In this document: piece after piece, positions 17,401 through 27,206 of the stretch | How the letters are laid out: each line of letters opens with the position of its first letter | Numbering within the stretch: position 1 is the first letter of the stretch | Assembly (NCBI GenBank): GCA_049889535.1 | Contig: JBMHDF010000013.1 | Coordinates: 124,001 to 188,000, forward strand | From: JAYQKL01 sp049889535 | GTDB taxonomy: Bacteria > Pseudomonadota > Alphaproteobacteria > RS24 | Reading direction: 5' to 3' | Length of the DNA: 64,000 nucleotides | The notes under the pieces: model-generated | Database searches by the model: none | Seen by the model: only the letters and a program-made list of their open reading frames with translations | Told to the model about the DNA's origin: nothing | Made by a program: the position numbers and the translations under genes

Positions 17401-18978
17401 TTAGGCGTTGGTTTCTGCTCTGGGCGCGAAAAACCCAAATAAGGTTCTAAACCCAGCCCGCCAGAATACAAAAGACAAGACCGCCAATATGACAAAATAA
17501 ATCAACACCGCCAGCGCAATTTGCCAAAATAGCCAAATCGCCAAAGCGCCATCGCCCAGACCCGACGGGAGAGGCGCAAAAGACAAAGCCCCTAACATCG
17601 CGCTGCAGGCCACTAAAATAAGCGCAAAACGAGACATGAAATACCCATCAACCCGCCAGCCACTGGCCGCCAAATGAACCCCCATAGTCAAAAAAGTGAC
17701 CCAGCCCGCAACACTGGTCGCCGCCGCAATAGCAACATGCCCATAAACAGGAAAATACAATAATGACAGGCTGATATTCACCCCAACGCCTAGCGCGCCA
17801 TAAAATAAAGGCGTTTTCGTATCCTCTTGGGCAAAAAAACTGGGCTGTAAAATTTTAACCAAAACAAATGCCGGTAACCCAATGGCAAAACCTTGTAAGG
17901 CCAGCGCAGCGGCTTGCGTATCTGCTTGCGAAAACGCCCCGCGCTCAAACAAAACCGCCATAATTGGTGTCGCCAAAATAAACAGGCCAATACTGGCGGG
18001 CAGGGTTAAAAACAAACCATAGGTCAAGCCATTATTCTGGCTGCGTATCGCACCGGCTTTGTCATTGGCGCGTAAGCGGCGCGCAATGTCTGGCAATAGT
18101 GCCACAGATAATGCCACCCCTATCACCCCTAAAGGCAATTGGTAAAGCCTATCCGCATAATAAAGCCATGCCGCCGCGCTTTCTTGTGCTGACGCAATAT
18201 GCGTGCCGACCAGCAAATTAATTTGCCCAATGCCGGCTGCTAAAATGCCGGGCACACCCAAAATCAAAACGCGCTTTACATCGGGACTGAGGCGCGGGCG
18301 CGTAAGCGGCAGTGATAATCCGGCGCGGCGCACACCGAGCCACACCACAAACAGCTGCAAACCACCTGCGAGCGCCACACCCCAAATCAAAAATTGGAGA
18401 CTTAAAAGCTGGCTCTCTGCCTCAATCACATAAGCCGAAAACAAAGCGCCAATCAAAACCACATTTAGCAAGACAGGCGCCAATGCCGCCAAAGCAAAAC
18501 GGCCTGTGGCGTTTAACATTGCGGCATAAATCGCCATTAAAGACATGCACATTAAATAGGGAAATGTAATGCGCGCATAACTCACTGTCTGGCTGAATTT
18601 TTCAGGGTCAGCAATAAATCCGCCAGCCAGAGCGCGCACAAAATAAGGCATGGTTAGCTCGGCAATAAGGGTGAAAATAAACAGGGTAAAAAATAAAACG
18701 CTAAAAATGTCAGCCGCCATTTTGCGGGCTGGATCAACGCCTTCCCCCTCAAGGCGCTTGGCAAAAATCGGCACAAAGGCAGCATTAAACGCGCCTTCTG
18801 CAAATAAGCGACGAAAAAGATTGGGCAAGCGAAAGGCGACAACAAATATATCCGCTAGCGGCCCCGCCCCTAGCGCTGCGGCAATCAAAATATCACGCAC
18901 AAAGCCCAACACCCGCGATAGCAATGTCGCCATTGCTGTCGTGCTGGCGGCGCGTAAAATAGAAAACCGCCCCGCCAT
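17401..18978 (-). CDS. murJ: Lipid II flippase MurJ
   Basis: A 525-residue integral membrane protein of the MVF family, with about 14 hydrophobic segments. The N-terminus (ASTTAMATLLSRVLGFVRDI) and FRLPNLFRRLFAEGAFNAAF are the MurJ signatures. It moves lipid-linked peptidoglycan precursors across the inner membrane. Its ATG overlaps the glnD stop by one base (TAATG), so it is likely co-translated with glnD; mutS-glnD-murJ-trpS is a conserved alphaproteobacterial order. Confidence 0.95.
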   Translation of the reverse strand: MAGRFSILRAASTTAMATLLSRVLGFVRDILIAAALGAGPLADIFVVAFRLPNLFRRLFAEGAFNAAFVPIFAKRLEGEGVDPARKMAADIFSVLFFTLFIFTLIAELTMPYFVRALAGGFIADPEKFSQTVSYARITFPYLMCMSLMAIYAAMLNATGRFALAALAPVLLNVVLIGALFSAYVIEAESQLLSLQFLIWGVALAGGLQLFVVWLGVRRAGLSLPLTRPRLSPDVKRVLILGVPGILAAGIGQINLLVGTHIASAQESAAAWLYYADRLYQLPLGVIGVALSVALLPDIARRLRANDKAGAIRSQNNGLTYGLFLTLPASIGLFILATPIMAVLFERGAFSQADTQAAALALQGFAIGLPAFVLVKILQPSFFAQEDTKTPLFYGALGVGVNISLSLLYFPVYGHVAIAAATSVAGWVTFLTMGVHLAASGWRVDGYFMSRFALILVACSAMLGALSFAPLPSGLGDGALAIWLFWQIALAVLIYFVILAVLSFVFWRAGFRTLFGFFAPRAETNA

Positions 18979-21845
18979 TAAGCCACCTTATGGGATGGTT
19001 TTTGATGTTGCGGGCGCGCGGCGGTTTCTGGGTCAGCCAGCGCTTGTTCGAGCTTTTTTCGAATGGCAGCGCGCTTTGACGGGCTGGTGATTTTACTTGC
19101 CGTCAAATCTTGGGCATAAAAAACATCAACGGCGCGCTCACCAAAAGTCGCAACCCGCGCCGATACAATCGTCACCCCTAAATGAAATAATGTGCGGGTT
19201 AAAGCGTGTAAAAGGCCTGGCCGGTCCAGCCCAATCACTTCAATCACGGTTGAATGTTGCGAGGCTTCATTATCTAGCGTCACAGATGGGTTGAGGTCAA
19301 ATGCCTTGAGTTTATGTGCCGCGCGCGAGCTTAATATTTGCTCGCTTGGCAACAGCTCTCCCGACATAACGCGCTCCACCGTATTTTCCAACCGCGCCAT
19401 GCGGTTATCGTCAGGGGCATTATGGTCTTGCGGCTCTTGCAAGCGCAAAACATCCAAAGCAATGCCATCGCGTGTGGTGATAATGCGCGCATCAACAATA
19501 TCCAGCCCCGCAACCGCGCAGGCGCCTGTTAAACGGGAAAACAGACCGGGGTGATCAGCACACACAAAACTCAATGTCGTGACATCTTGGAACATATCGC
19601 GGCGGGCATCAACCAGCATGACTTTATCTTTTGCTTGCGCCAGCAGCTCGGCATGCACAAGCTGCGCCTCAATTTCAGTGGAAAGCCAATAAGCATCATA
19701 ATGGCGTTCAATATATTTTTGCGCCGCCGCTTTGCTTGGCTTGCTGTCTTGCGCCATATAGGCTTCAAGGAAAGCTTGCTTGGCTGCCGCCACACGCGCA
19801 GGGCGGTTTGTATGCGAAGCAGAGCCCATTAGAAAAGCCTCAGCTTCATAAAATAGCTCGCGCAAAAGCTGTCCTTTCCAGCCATTCCACACACCAGGCC
19901 CAACGGCGCGAATATCAATCACCGTCAACACCAATAAATGTCGCAAGCGCTCGAGTGTTTGCACCTTATCTGCAAAATCTCGAATGGTTTTAGGGTCGCT
20001 TAAATCGCGTCTTTGCGCGACATCACTCATAATTAAATGTTCGCGAACCAACCACTCGGTTAACTCTGTTTCCGCTTTGGTAAATCCAAGACGCGGCCCA
20101 AGACGGCGCGCAATGCGGGCGCCAGCGATGGAATGGTCTTCAGGGCGGCCTTTGGCTATGTCATGCAATAAAGTCGCCAAATAAATCACTTTGCGATTTA
20201 TGTTTTTCTTAATCAACTCATGCGCGAGCGGATGGTCATCTTCAAAAACCCCGCGCTCGAGTGAAGACAATAAACCAATGGCCCGCAATAAATGCTCATC
20301 GGCGGTGTAATGGTGGTACATATTAAATTGCATCAACGCGACAATGCGCCCAAAATCGGGTAAAAATTTCCCCAACACACCCGCTTCATTCATGCGGCGC
20401 AAAATTCGTTCCGGATGGTTGCGCGATGTTAAAATATCCAAAAACAACGCATTGGCCTCTGGGCTTTTGCGCAATTTTTCATCAATTAAATTCAACGAGC
20501 GCGTCACCTCGCGCAATGTGTTTGGGTGGATGAGCAATTTATAATCTGCCGCCAATTTGAACATGCGAATGAGATTAACAGGATTGCGCCGAAACACATC
20601 TGAGCGCACCATTTTAATGCGCTGGCCGCTGAGTGTGAAGCCATGCACTTGTTTTTGGCGTCGAAACAAAGCTGGCAGCCGCCGCAAGCGACTGGGCTTG
20701 GTTTGTTCATCTTCAAGCATGGCACAAAAAATGCGGGTTAAATCGCCGACATCTTTAGCAACCAAAAAATAGCGCCGCATAAATCGCTCGACTTTTTTTT
20801 GGCCAGCTGAAGCGGCGGCGCCCATTGCGTTTGCCACTGACATTTGAATATCAAAATTTAAACGCTCTTCAGCGCGGCCGGTTAAAAAATGTAGATGACA
20901 TCGGGTAGACCATAAAAAATTCTCGCATCGGCGAAACAGGTTTAATTCTTCGCGCGTCAACAGCCCGCGCGTGACAAGCTCGCCAATATCGTCAACCTCG
21001 TAGCAATATTTCGCAATCCAGAACAATGTATCCAAATCACGTAAGCCGCCTTTGCCCTCTTTAATATTAGGCTCAACCAAATACCGGCTTTCACCTGTGC
21101 GGGCATGGCGAATGTCTCTTTCGTCGAGCTTGGCCGTTACAAAAGCGCGGGCATTAATGCGTTGGATTTTGCGCTTATAGGCCTGGCGCATATTCTCGCC
21201 AATTTTTTTATCACCCCAAACATAACGCGCCTCAAGCAGGGCCGTGCGGATTGTCATATCTTCATTAGCCATTTGCACGCAATCTTGAACCGTGCGCGTG
21301 GCATGGCCAACTTTTAGGCCCATATCCCAAAGCAAATAAAGAATAAACTCAATAAAATCATTAGCCCAATCAGGCGCGGGGTTGGGTAATAAAAAGAGCA
21401 GGTCAATATCCGAACCAGGTGCTAATTTATGGCGCCCATACCCGCCAACCGCCAAGACAGCAATCGACGCGGTTTTGCCCTGATGGCCGTTTGGCGCACT
21501 GATTAAATACCTATGAGTAAAATCAGCCAAACTTTGTATAATGACATCCATTGACCGGCTCAATGCATGCGCGCAAGCCGCCCCCCGCATTGGTTTGGCA
21601 ATTAATATTTTTTTGATGTCCTCGCGATTTTGATGGTGAACGGCTTTGATTTGTTCCAGCAATTGCGGGCGCCATTCTTGACTATTGGCCATCATATCCT
21701 TTGCGCGGTTTTGGCTTGTTGGTTTATGGCTTTTATCCTTATCAGCTGGCACAAAATATTGATGCGCCAAATTATCTAGCCAATCACGCAATGCAGGCTT
21801 GGCGATAATCGGGAAACGCGCGGGTTGGGTTTTTGGTTTTGGCAT
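18978..21845 (-). CDS. glnD: Bifunctional uridylyltransferase/uridylyl-removing enzyme (PII modification)
   Basis: A 955-residue nitrogen sensor that uridylylates PII proteins when glutamine is low and deuridylylates them when it is high. Domains in order: nucleotidyltransferase with GGYGRHKLAPGSDIDLL at 134-150 (catalytic D146 and D148), a GlnD-specific helical region, an HD hydrolase domain (LATLLHDIAKGRPEDHS), and two C-terminal ACT domains that bind glutamine (ADHPGLFSRLTGACAVAG and GLDRPGLLHALTRTLF). Length is typical for alphaproteobacteria. The stop overlaps the murJ start. Confidence 0.97.
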   Translation of the reverse strand: MPKPKTQPARFPIIAKPALRDWLDNLAHQYFVPADKDKSHKPTSQNRAKDMMANSQEWRPQLLEQIKAVHHQNREDIKKILIAKPMRGAACAHALSRSMDVIIQSLADFTHRYLISAPNGHQGKTASIAVLAVGGYGRHKLAPGSDIDLLFLLPNPAPDWANDFIEFILYLLWDMGLKVGHATRTVQDCVQMANEDMTIRTALLEARYVWGDKKIGENMRQAYKRKIQRINARAFVTAKLDERDIRHARTGESRYLVEPNIKEGKGGLRDLDTLFWIAKYCYEVDDIGELVTRGLLTREELNLFRRCENFLWSTRCHLHFLTGRAEERLNFDIQMSVANAMGAAASAGQKKVERFMRRYFLVAKDVGDLTRIFCAMLEDEQTKPSRLRRLPALFRRQKQVHGFTLSGQRIKMVRSDVFRRNPVNLIRMFKLAADYKLLIHPNTLREVTRSLNLIDEKLRKSPEANALFLDILTSRNHPERILRRMNEAGVLGKFLPDFGRIVALMQFNMYHHYTADEHLLRAIGLLSSLERGVFEDDHPLAHELIKKNINRKVIYLATLLHDIAKGRPEDHSIAGARIARRLGPRLGFTKAETELTEWLVREHLIMSDVAQRRDLSDPKTIRDFADKVQTLERLRHLLVLTVIDIRAVGPGVWNGWKGQLLRELFYEAEAFLMGSASHTNRPARVAAAKQAFLEAYMAQDSKPSKAAAQKYIERHYDAYWLSTEIEAQLVHAELLAQAKDKVMLVDARRDMFQDVTTLSFVCADHPGLFSRLTGACAVAGLDIVDARIITTRDGIALDVLRLQEPQDHNAPDDNRMARLENTVERVMSGELLPSEQILSSRAAHKLKAFDLNPSVTLDNEASQHSTVIEVIGLDRPGLLHALTRTLFHLGVTIVSARVATFGERAVDVFYAQDLTASKITSPSKRAAIRKKLEQALADPETAARPQHQKPSHKVA

Positions 21846-21951
21846 TTTGTCTCAATTTCAACTTATATATAAATTGTGGCAGTGAATTATAGCTATAATA
21901 AGGCAGAAACTAGGGGTGTAAAGAACACCATTTCAACTTACAAAACCAATT

Positions 21952-24771
21952 CTATTCGACCTCTTCCTCATCTTCATCCTGCAGGCGTTTTAAATCATAA
22001 AGCACATCGAGCGCTTCTCGCGGCGTTAAAATATCAGGATTTAAATTTTGAAGATAAGCATGAACCGCATCGTGATTTTCTGTCGTGTGGGATGGATTGG
22101 GCGAAGCAGAAAATAATGGCAAAGCATCAAGCCCTAAACTGTCAGAAGGCGTGCCTTTGTGCTGGCGACTTTTTTCTAGCCTTTCCAACACTTCGCGCGC
22201 GCGGGCAATCACCGCATCTGGCAAGCCCGCCAAGCGCGCCACATGAATGCCATATGATCTATCGGCAGCGCCAGCGACGACCTCATGCATGAAAATCACA
22301 TCGCCTTTATATTCTTTAACTTTCATTGTCGCGTTGGCAAGTCCGGATAAACGCTCAGAAAGGCTCGTTAATTCATGATAATGGGTAGCAAATAAAGCGC
22401 GGCAGGCCGTGACATCATGGAGGTTTTCAACTGTGGCCCAAGCGATGGAAAGGCCATCAAATGTGGCGGTGCCACGCCCAATTTCGTCTAAAATCACCAA
22501 ACTTTTGGCAGTGGCCTGATTTAAAATGGCGGCGGTCTCAACCATTTCCACCATGAAAGTTGAGCGCCCTTGTGCCAAGTCATCAGCCGCGCCCACCCGA
22601 CTGAAAACCTGATCAACCAAGCCAATATCAGCCTGTTTGGCGGGGACATAAAACCCTGCCTGTGCCAAAATAGCGATGAGCGCATTTTGACGTAAATAGG
22701 TTGATTTGCCCGCCATATTAGGGCCTGTTAGCAGCATGATACGCTTATTATTTTCATCATTGAGATGGCAGTCATTCGCCATAAACGGCCCTTCAGCGCG
22801 CTTTTCTAATGCCAGCTCCACCACCGGATGGCGACCCCCTTGAATGATAAACCGGTCATCATCATAAAGCCGTGGGCGGTGCCAATCATGCTGGCGCGCC
22901 AATTCAGCAGAGCTCAGCGCAACATCAATCACCGCCAACCCTTCTGCGGCGCGGCCAATAATATGCGCCAATGCGTCAGCCTGTGCGACAAGGCGGTCAT
23001 ATATATCCAGCTCAATCGCCAGTGCGCGCTCCGCAGCCCGCGAAATTTGACCTGCTAAATCAGCCAATTCTTGGCTGGAAAATCGCACTGAATTTGCCAA
23101 GGTTTGCCGATGGATAAACACATCAACATGCGGCGGGGATTGCAAAGTGTTGCCATGTGCGCTTGGCACATCAATATGATAGCCCAGAACAGCATTATGC
23201 TTGATTTTGAGCGCTTTAATGCCAGTCTCTTCAGCATATCGCGCCTGTAGCCCTGCAATCACGCGGCGGCTTTCATCGCGCAATTCACGCTCTTTGTCCA
23301 AAGCCGCATCAAAACCTTGCGCAACAAACCCGCCATCACGCGCTAATAGGGGCATATCTTGAGATAGCGCAGCTTCGAGCAAGTCTTTAAACTGCAAAAG
23401 CGCCGCCGATTGTTCCTGAGCCTGTGCCGATTGGGCGGCCTTGCCTGCAAACAAGGCAAAGGCGTCACTTAAATCCGCTGGCAAAGCCGAATGAGGGGAT
23501 ATTGCCTCGTTTGAAACCAGCGCATAGGCACTAAACCCCGCTTCCAGCCCCTGCTTGAGGGATTTTAGGTCGCGCGGGCCGCCACGTCCTAATGATAAGC
23601 GCCCGAGCGCCCGCGCCATATCGGGAGCCTGCTTAAGAGACGCTTGCAGCTCTGCCGCCAGTCGATATTGGCTCATGAAAAAATCAATCGCCTCCTGTCG
23701 CGCCATAATCACCGCGCGGTCGGTCATCGGATTGGATAGTCGGGTCGCCAATAATCGCCCACCAGCCGCTGTTACCGTTTTATCAATTGCGTGTAAAAGA
23801 CTGCCCTGACGCTGGCCACTCAGGGTTGATACCAGCTCCAGATTATTACGCGTGGCCATATCCAGCCGCATAATACCGCCGCCGGCCTGAAGCTGCGGTG
23901 GCTTCAGGCATGGCACATCACCCATTTGCGTGAGAGATAAATAGGCCAACAGGCTGCCACAAGCCGCAATTTGCACGCGCGACCACGCCCCAAACGCATC
24001 AAGCGTCTCAACCCCATAAGCCTCTTTCAGCGCTTTTTCCCCGCTGACAACACTCGTTTGCGCACTGGACAGCGTCGCGACAGCCACATCGCCAAGCGCT
24101 TCAATCGCCATTTCCAGTTTCTGGTAATGCGCGGCGGGCAAAATATCCCGCAAGGTCTCTGGCATTAAAAGCTCTCGCGGTGCCAGCGCGGCCAATTGCG
24201 CAATCACCTGATTAAGAGGCGCGTCTGTCGCGTCTGGTGTCATCACATGCACATCACCGGTTGACATATCCAGCCATGACAATCCAAAAGAAATCCCCAA
24301 GCCCTTATCCAGCCCCTGTTTGGAGCCATCTTTGGTGATTGCCAATGCGGCCAAGTAATTATGCGCGCGGGCATCCAATAAAGCTTCTTCGGTTAACGTA
24401 CCCGGCGTGACCAGCCGCACAACCTCGCGGCGCACGACCGCTTTTGAGCCACGCTTTTTAGCCTCAGCCGGGTCTTCTGTCTGCTCGCAAATTGCAATCT
24501 TGAAACCCGCGCGTATTAAGCGCTGTAAATAGCCCTCTGCCGCATGATAAGGCACACCGCACATTGGCACGGGTTCGCCCAAATGCTGCCCGCGATGCGT
24601 GAGCGTAATATCAAGCGCTGCCGCCGCCGTGACGGCATCATCAAAAAACAATTCATAAAAATCGCCCATGCGATAAAACAGCAAATAATCTTGATGCTCT
24701 TCTTTAATGGCCAAAAACTGCGCCATCATCGGGGTCACATTGGCATTCTTATTTTCTTGAGCTTGAGGCAT
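21952..24771 (-). CDS. mutS: DNA mismatch repair protein MutS
   Basis: A 939-residue mismatch recognition ATPase. The mismatch-binding Phe-x-Glu motif is F38-Y39-E40 in YRMGDFYELF; Walker A is GPNMAGKST near residue 682, followed by VFSRVGAADDLAQGRSTF and VILDEIGRGTATFDG. The C-terminus carries a helix-turn-helix-like end. It is divergent from maeB across 148 bases that should contain both promoters; on its strand a TTGACT hexamer is visible about 60 bases upstream. It is followed by glnD after 106 bases. Confidence 0.97.
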   Translation of the reverse strand: MPQAQENKNANVTPMMAQFLAIKEEHQDYLLFYRMGDFYELFFDDAVTAAAALDITLTHRGQHLGEPVPMCGVPYHAAEGYLQRLIRAGFKIAICEQTEDPAEAKKRGSKAVVRREVVRLVTPGTLTEEALLDARAHNYLAALAITKDGSKQGLDKGLGISFGLSWLDMSTGDVHVMTPDATDAPLNQVIAQLAALAPRELLMPETLRDILPAAHYQKLEMAIEALGDVAVATLSSAQTSVVSGEKALKEAYGVETLDAFGAWSRVQIAACGSLLAYLSLTQMGDVPCLKPPQLQAGGGIMRLDMATRNNLELVSTLSGQRQGSLLHAIDKTVTAAGGRLLATRLSNPMTDRAVIMARQEAIDFFMSQYRLAAELQASLKQAPDMARALGRLSLGRGGPRDLKSLKQGLEAGFSAYALVSNEAISPHSALPADLSDAFALFAGKAAQSAQAQEQSAALLQFKDLLEAALSQDMPLLARDGGFVAQGFDAALDKERELRDESRRVIAGLQARYAEETGIKALKIKHNAVLGYHIDVPSAHGNTLQSPPHVDVFIHRQTLANSVRFSSQELADLAGQISRAAERALAIELDIYDRLVAQADALAHIIGRAAEGLAVIDVALSSAELARQHDWHRPRLYDDDRFIIQGGRHPVVELALEKRAEGPFMANDCHLNDENNKRIMLLTGPNMAGKSTYLRQNALIAILAQAGFYVPAKQADIGLVDQVFSRVGAADDLAQGRSTFMVEMVETAAILNQATAKSLVILDEIGRGTATFDGLSIAWATVENLHDVTACRALFATHYHELTSLSERLSGLANATMKVKEYKGDVIFMHEVVAGAADRSYGIHVARLAGLPDAVIARAREVLERLEKSRQHKGTPSDSLGLDALPLFSASPNPSHTTENHDAVHAYLQNLNPDILTPREALDVLYDLKRLQDEDEEEVE

Positions 24772-24919
24772 TATCTGAAAACATTTGAGTTTGAGCGGCG
24801 CTTTATTGATGTTTGTTCCTTATGATAAGTCAAGCGCGCCTGAAATTCCAGCTATCTTACTTGTATTTATCATCATTTCGCTCTATGACAGGCCTAATAG
24901 ACGATGAAGGACAGATGTC

Positions 24920-27190
24920 ATGGCAGATAATGGCGACAATATAGACAAATCATATGGCGACCGCGAAGCGCTGCGTTTTCACACACGCGGGCAACCCGGC
25001 AAGCTTGAAATTGTGCCCACCAAACCAATGGCAACGCAAAGAGATTTATCTCTGGCTTATTCGCCTGGCGTGGCGGCGCCGGTTAAGGCCATAGCTGAAA
25101 ACCCCGACACCTCCTATGACTACACGGCGCGCGGCAATATGGTCGCGGTGATTTCCAACGGCTCAGCCATTCTTGGGCTTGGCAATCTCGGCGCGCTTGC
25201 CTCAAAGCCCGTTATGGAGGGCAAGGCCGTTTTGTTTAAACGCTTTGCTGATGTGGACAGTATTGACCTTGAAGTTGACACCCAAGACTCCGATGCTTTC
25301 ATCAATGCGGTTAAGCATTTAGGCCCTTCATTTGGCGGCATTAATCTTGAAGATATTAAAGCGCCTGAATGTTTTATCATCGAGCAACAATTACGTGAAA
25401 TGATGGATATTCCGGTTTTTCATGACGACCAGCATGGCACGGCGATTATTTGCACGGCCGGATTAATTAACGCGCTGCATCTGACGGGTCGCGATTTAAA
25501 AGACACAAAAATCGTCATGAATGGCGCCGGCGCGGCGGGAATTGCCTGTCTTGAGCTCATTAAAGCGATGGGCCTGCCTGCCGAGAACGCTATTTTATGT
25601 GACACTAAAGGCGTTATTCACAGCGAGCGCAAAGAAGGCATGAACCAATGGAAATCTGCCCATGCTGTGAAAACAGACGCGCGCACTCTTGAAGAGGCAA
25701 TGCAGGGCGCCGATGTGTTTTTAGGGCTTTCTGTCAAGGGCGCGCTGACGCCAGACATGGTCAAATCTATGGCCAAGAACCCAATTATTTTTGCCATGGC
25801 CAATCCGGACCCTGAAATCACACCGGAAGAGGTGGCTGATATTCGCGATGACGCGATTATGGCAACGGGCCGCTCGGACTACCCTAATCAAGTTAATAAT
25901 GTTTTGGGATTCCCATATATTTTTCGCGGCGCTTTAGATGTGCGCGCAACCACCATTAATGAAGAAATGAAAATTGCCTGCGCCGAAGCGCTGGCTATGC
26001 TGGCCCGCGAAGATGTGCCAGATGAGGTCGCCGCCGCTTATGGAGGAGACCGCCCAAGCTTTGGCCCGAATTATATTATCCCTGTTCCATTTGACCCGCG
26101 ACTTATTCGCGATATACCCCCTGCTGTGGCACAAGCGGCTATGGATACAGGTGTGGCTGGCAAGCCAATTGTGGATATGGAAGCATATAAAAACCGCTTA
26201 TCGGCCCGTCTTGACCCAACCGCCAGCACCTTGCAAGTCATTATGGATAAAGTCCGGCAAAAACCGAAAAAGCTGATTTTTGCCGAAGGTGAGCAAGAGG
26301 CCGTTATTCGCGCGGCTATTGCCTATAAAGATGGCGGGCTGGGTGAGCCTGTTTTGATAGGCCGTGAAGATATTGTGCGTGAAAATATGCTCAATGCAGG
26401 GCTGGGCGAGCGTGACGATTTAATCATTCACAATACCAGCAAGTCTGAACGGATTGAGGACTATACAGGGTTTCTTTATGAGCGCTTGCAACGGCGCGGG
26501 TTTTTATATCGTGATGTTGAGCGCATGGTGATGAATGACCGCAATATTTTTGGCGCCTGCATGCTCCAAATGGGCGATGCCGATGCCATGATTACAGGTG
26601 TTACCCGTAATTATTCGGTTGCTCTTGAGCAGGTCACAACAGTAATTGACCCGATGCCAGACCGTCGCATGATTGGCCTGACCATGATGGTCGCCCGTGG
26701 GCGCACAGTTTTGGTGGCAGACACAAATGTGCATGACATGCCAAATAGCGAAGAGTTGGCGGACATAACCGAGAGCGCCGCTCACGCCGCCCGCGCATTG
26801 GGCTATGAGCCACGCGTCGCTTTGCTTGCCTATTCCACTTTCGGGCACCCAGAGGGTGATCGCTCCGTTTATGTGCGTGAAGCAGTAGAAATGCTACGCA
26901 ACCGGCAAGTTGATTTTGAGTTTGATGGCGACATGGCCGCAGATGTGGCGCTCAACAAAGAAGCGCGCGCGCTGTACCCTTTTTCGACACTGAAAGAAAA
27001 TGCCAATGTTTTGGTCATGCCCGCCATTCACGCGGCCTCCATTTCAACCAAAATGTTAGAGGAGCTGGGTGGCGCCACAATGATTGGTCCGATGCTGGTT
27101 GGCCTATCCAAGCCCGTGCAAATTGTTCGGATTGGCGCGACCTCTTCAGAGTTGCTTAATATGGCAGCCATTGCGGCTTATGATTTTTAA
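24920..27190 (+). CDS. maeB: NADP-dependent malic enzyme with phosphotransacetylase-like C-terminal domain
   Basis: A 756-residue enzyme that oxidatively decarboxylates malate to pyruvate. The malic domain (about 15-430) has SLAYSPGVAAP, FKRFADVDSIDLEVD and FHDDQHGTAI, followed by the nucleotide-binding segment IVMNGAGAAGIACLEL. The C-terminal 320 or so residues resemble phosphate acetyltransferase (KLIFAEGEQEAVIRAA; STFGHPEG) and are thought to be regulatory, binding acetyl-CoA. Start chosen from an AAGGA Shine-Dalgarno sequence eight bases upstream. A candidate promoter (TTGTAT, 17 bases, TATGAC) lies about 50 bases upstream. It is divergent from mutS, a common alphaproteobacterial arrangement. 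Confidence 0.96.
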   Translation: MADNGDNIDKSYGDREALRFHTRGQPGKLEIVPTKPMATQRDLSLAYSPGVAAPVKAIAENPDTSYDYTARGNMVAVISNGSAILGLGNLGALASKPVMEGKAVLFKRFADVDSIDLEVDTQDSDAFINAVKHLGPSFGGINLEDIKAPECFIIEQQLREMMDIPVFHDDQHGTAIICTAGLINALHLTGRDLKDTKIVMNGAGAAGIACLELIKAMGLPAENAILCDTKGVIHSERKEGMNQWKSAHAVKTDARTLEEAMQGADVFLGLSVKGALTPDMVKSMAKNPIIFAMANPDPEITPEEVADIRDDAIMATGRSDYPNQVNNVLGFPYIFRGALDVRATTINEEMKIACAEALAMLAREDVPDEVAAAYGGDRPSFGPNYIIPVPFDPRLIRDIPPAVAQAAMDTGVAGKPIVDMEAYKNRLSARLDPTASTLQVIMDKVRQKPKKLIFAEGEQEAVIRAAIAYKDGGLGEPVLIGREDIVRENMLNAGLGERDDLIIHNTSKSERIEDYTGFLYERLQRRGFLYRDVERMVMNDRNIFGACMLQMGDADAMITGVTRNYSVALEQVTTVIDPMPDRRMIGLTMMVARGRTVLVADTNVHDMPNSEELADITESAAHAARALGYEPRVALLAYSTFGHPEGDRSVYVREAVEMLRNRQVDFEFDGDMAADVALNKEARALYPFSTLKENANVLVMPAIHAASISTKMLEELGGATMIGPMLVGLSKPVQIVRIGATSSELLNMAAIAAYDF

Positions 27191-27206
27191 ACGCTGTTCA
27201 AAAAGT

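Noticed and set aside
18650..19090. 146-codon open frame on the plus strand
   Set aside because: Lies over the murJ/glnD junction on the opposite strand; both genes are well supported.
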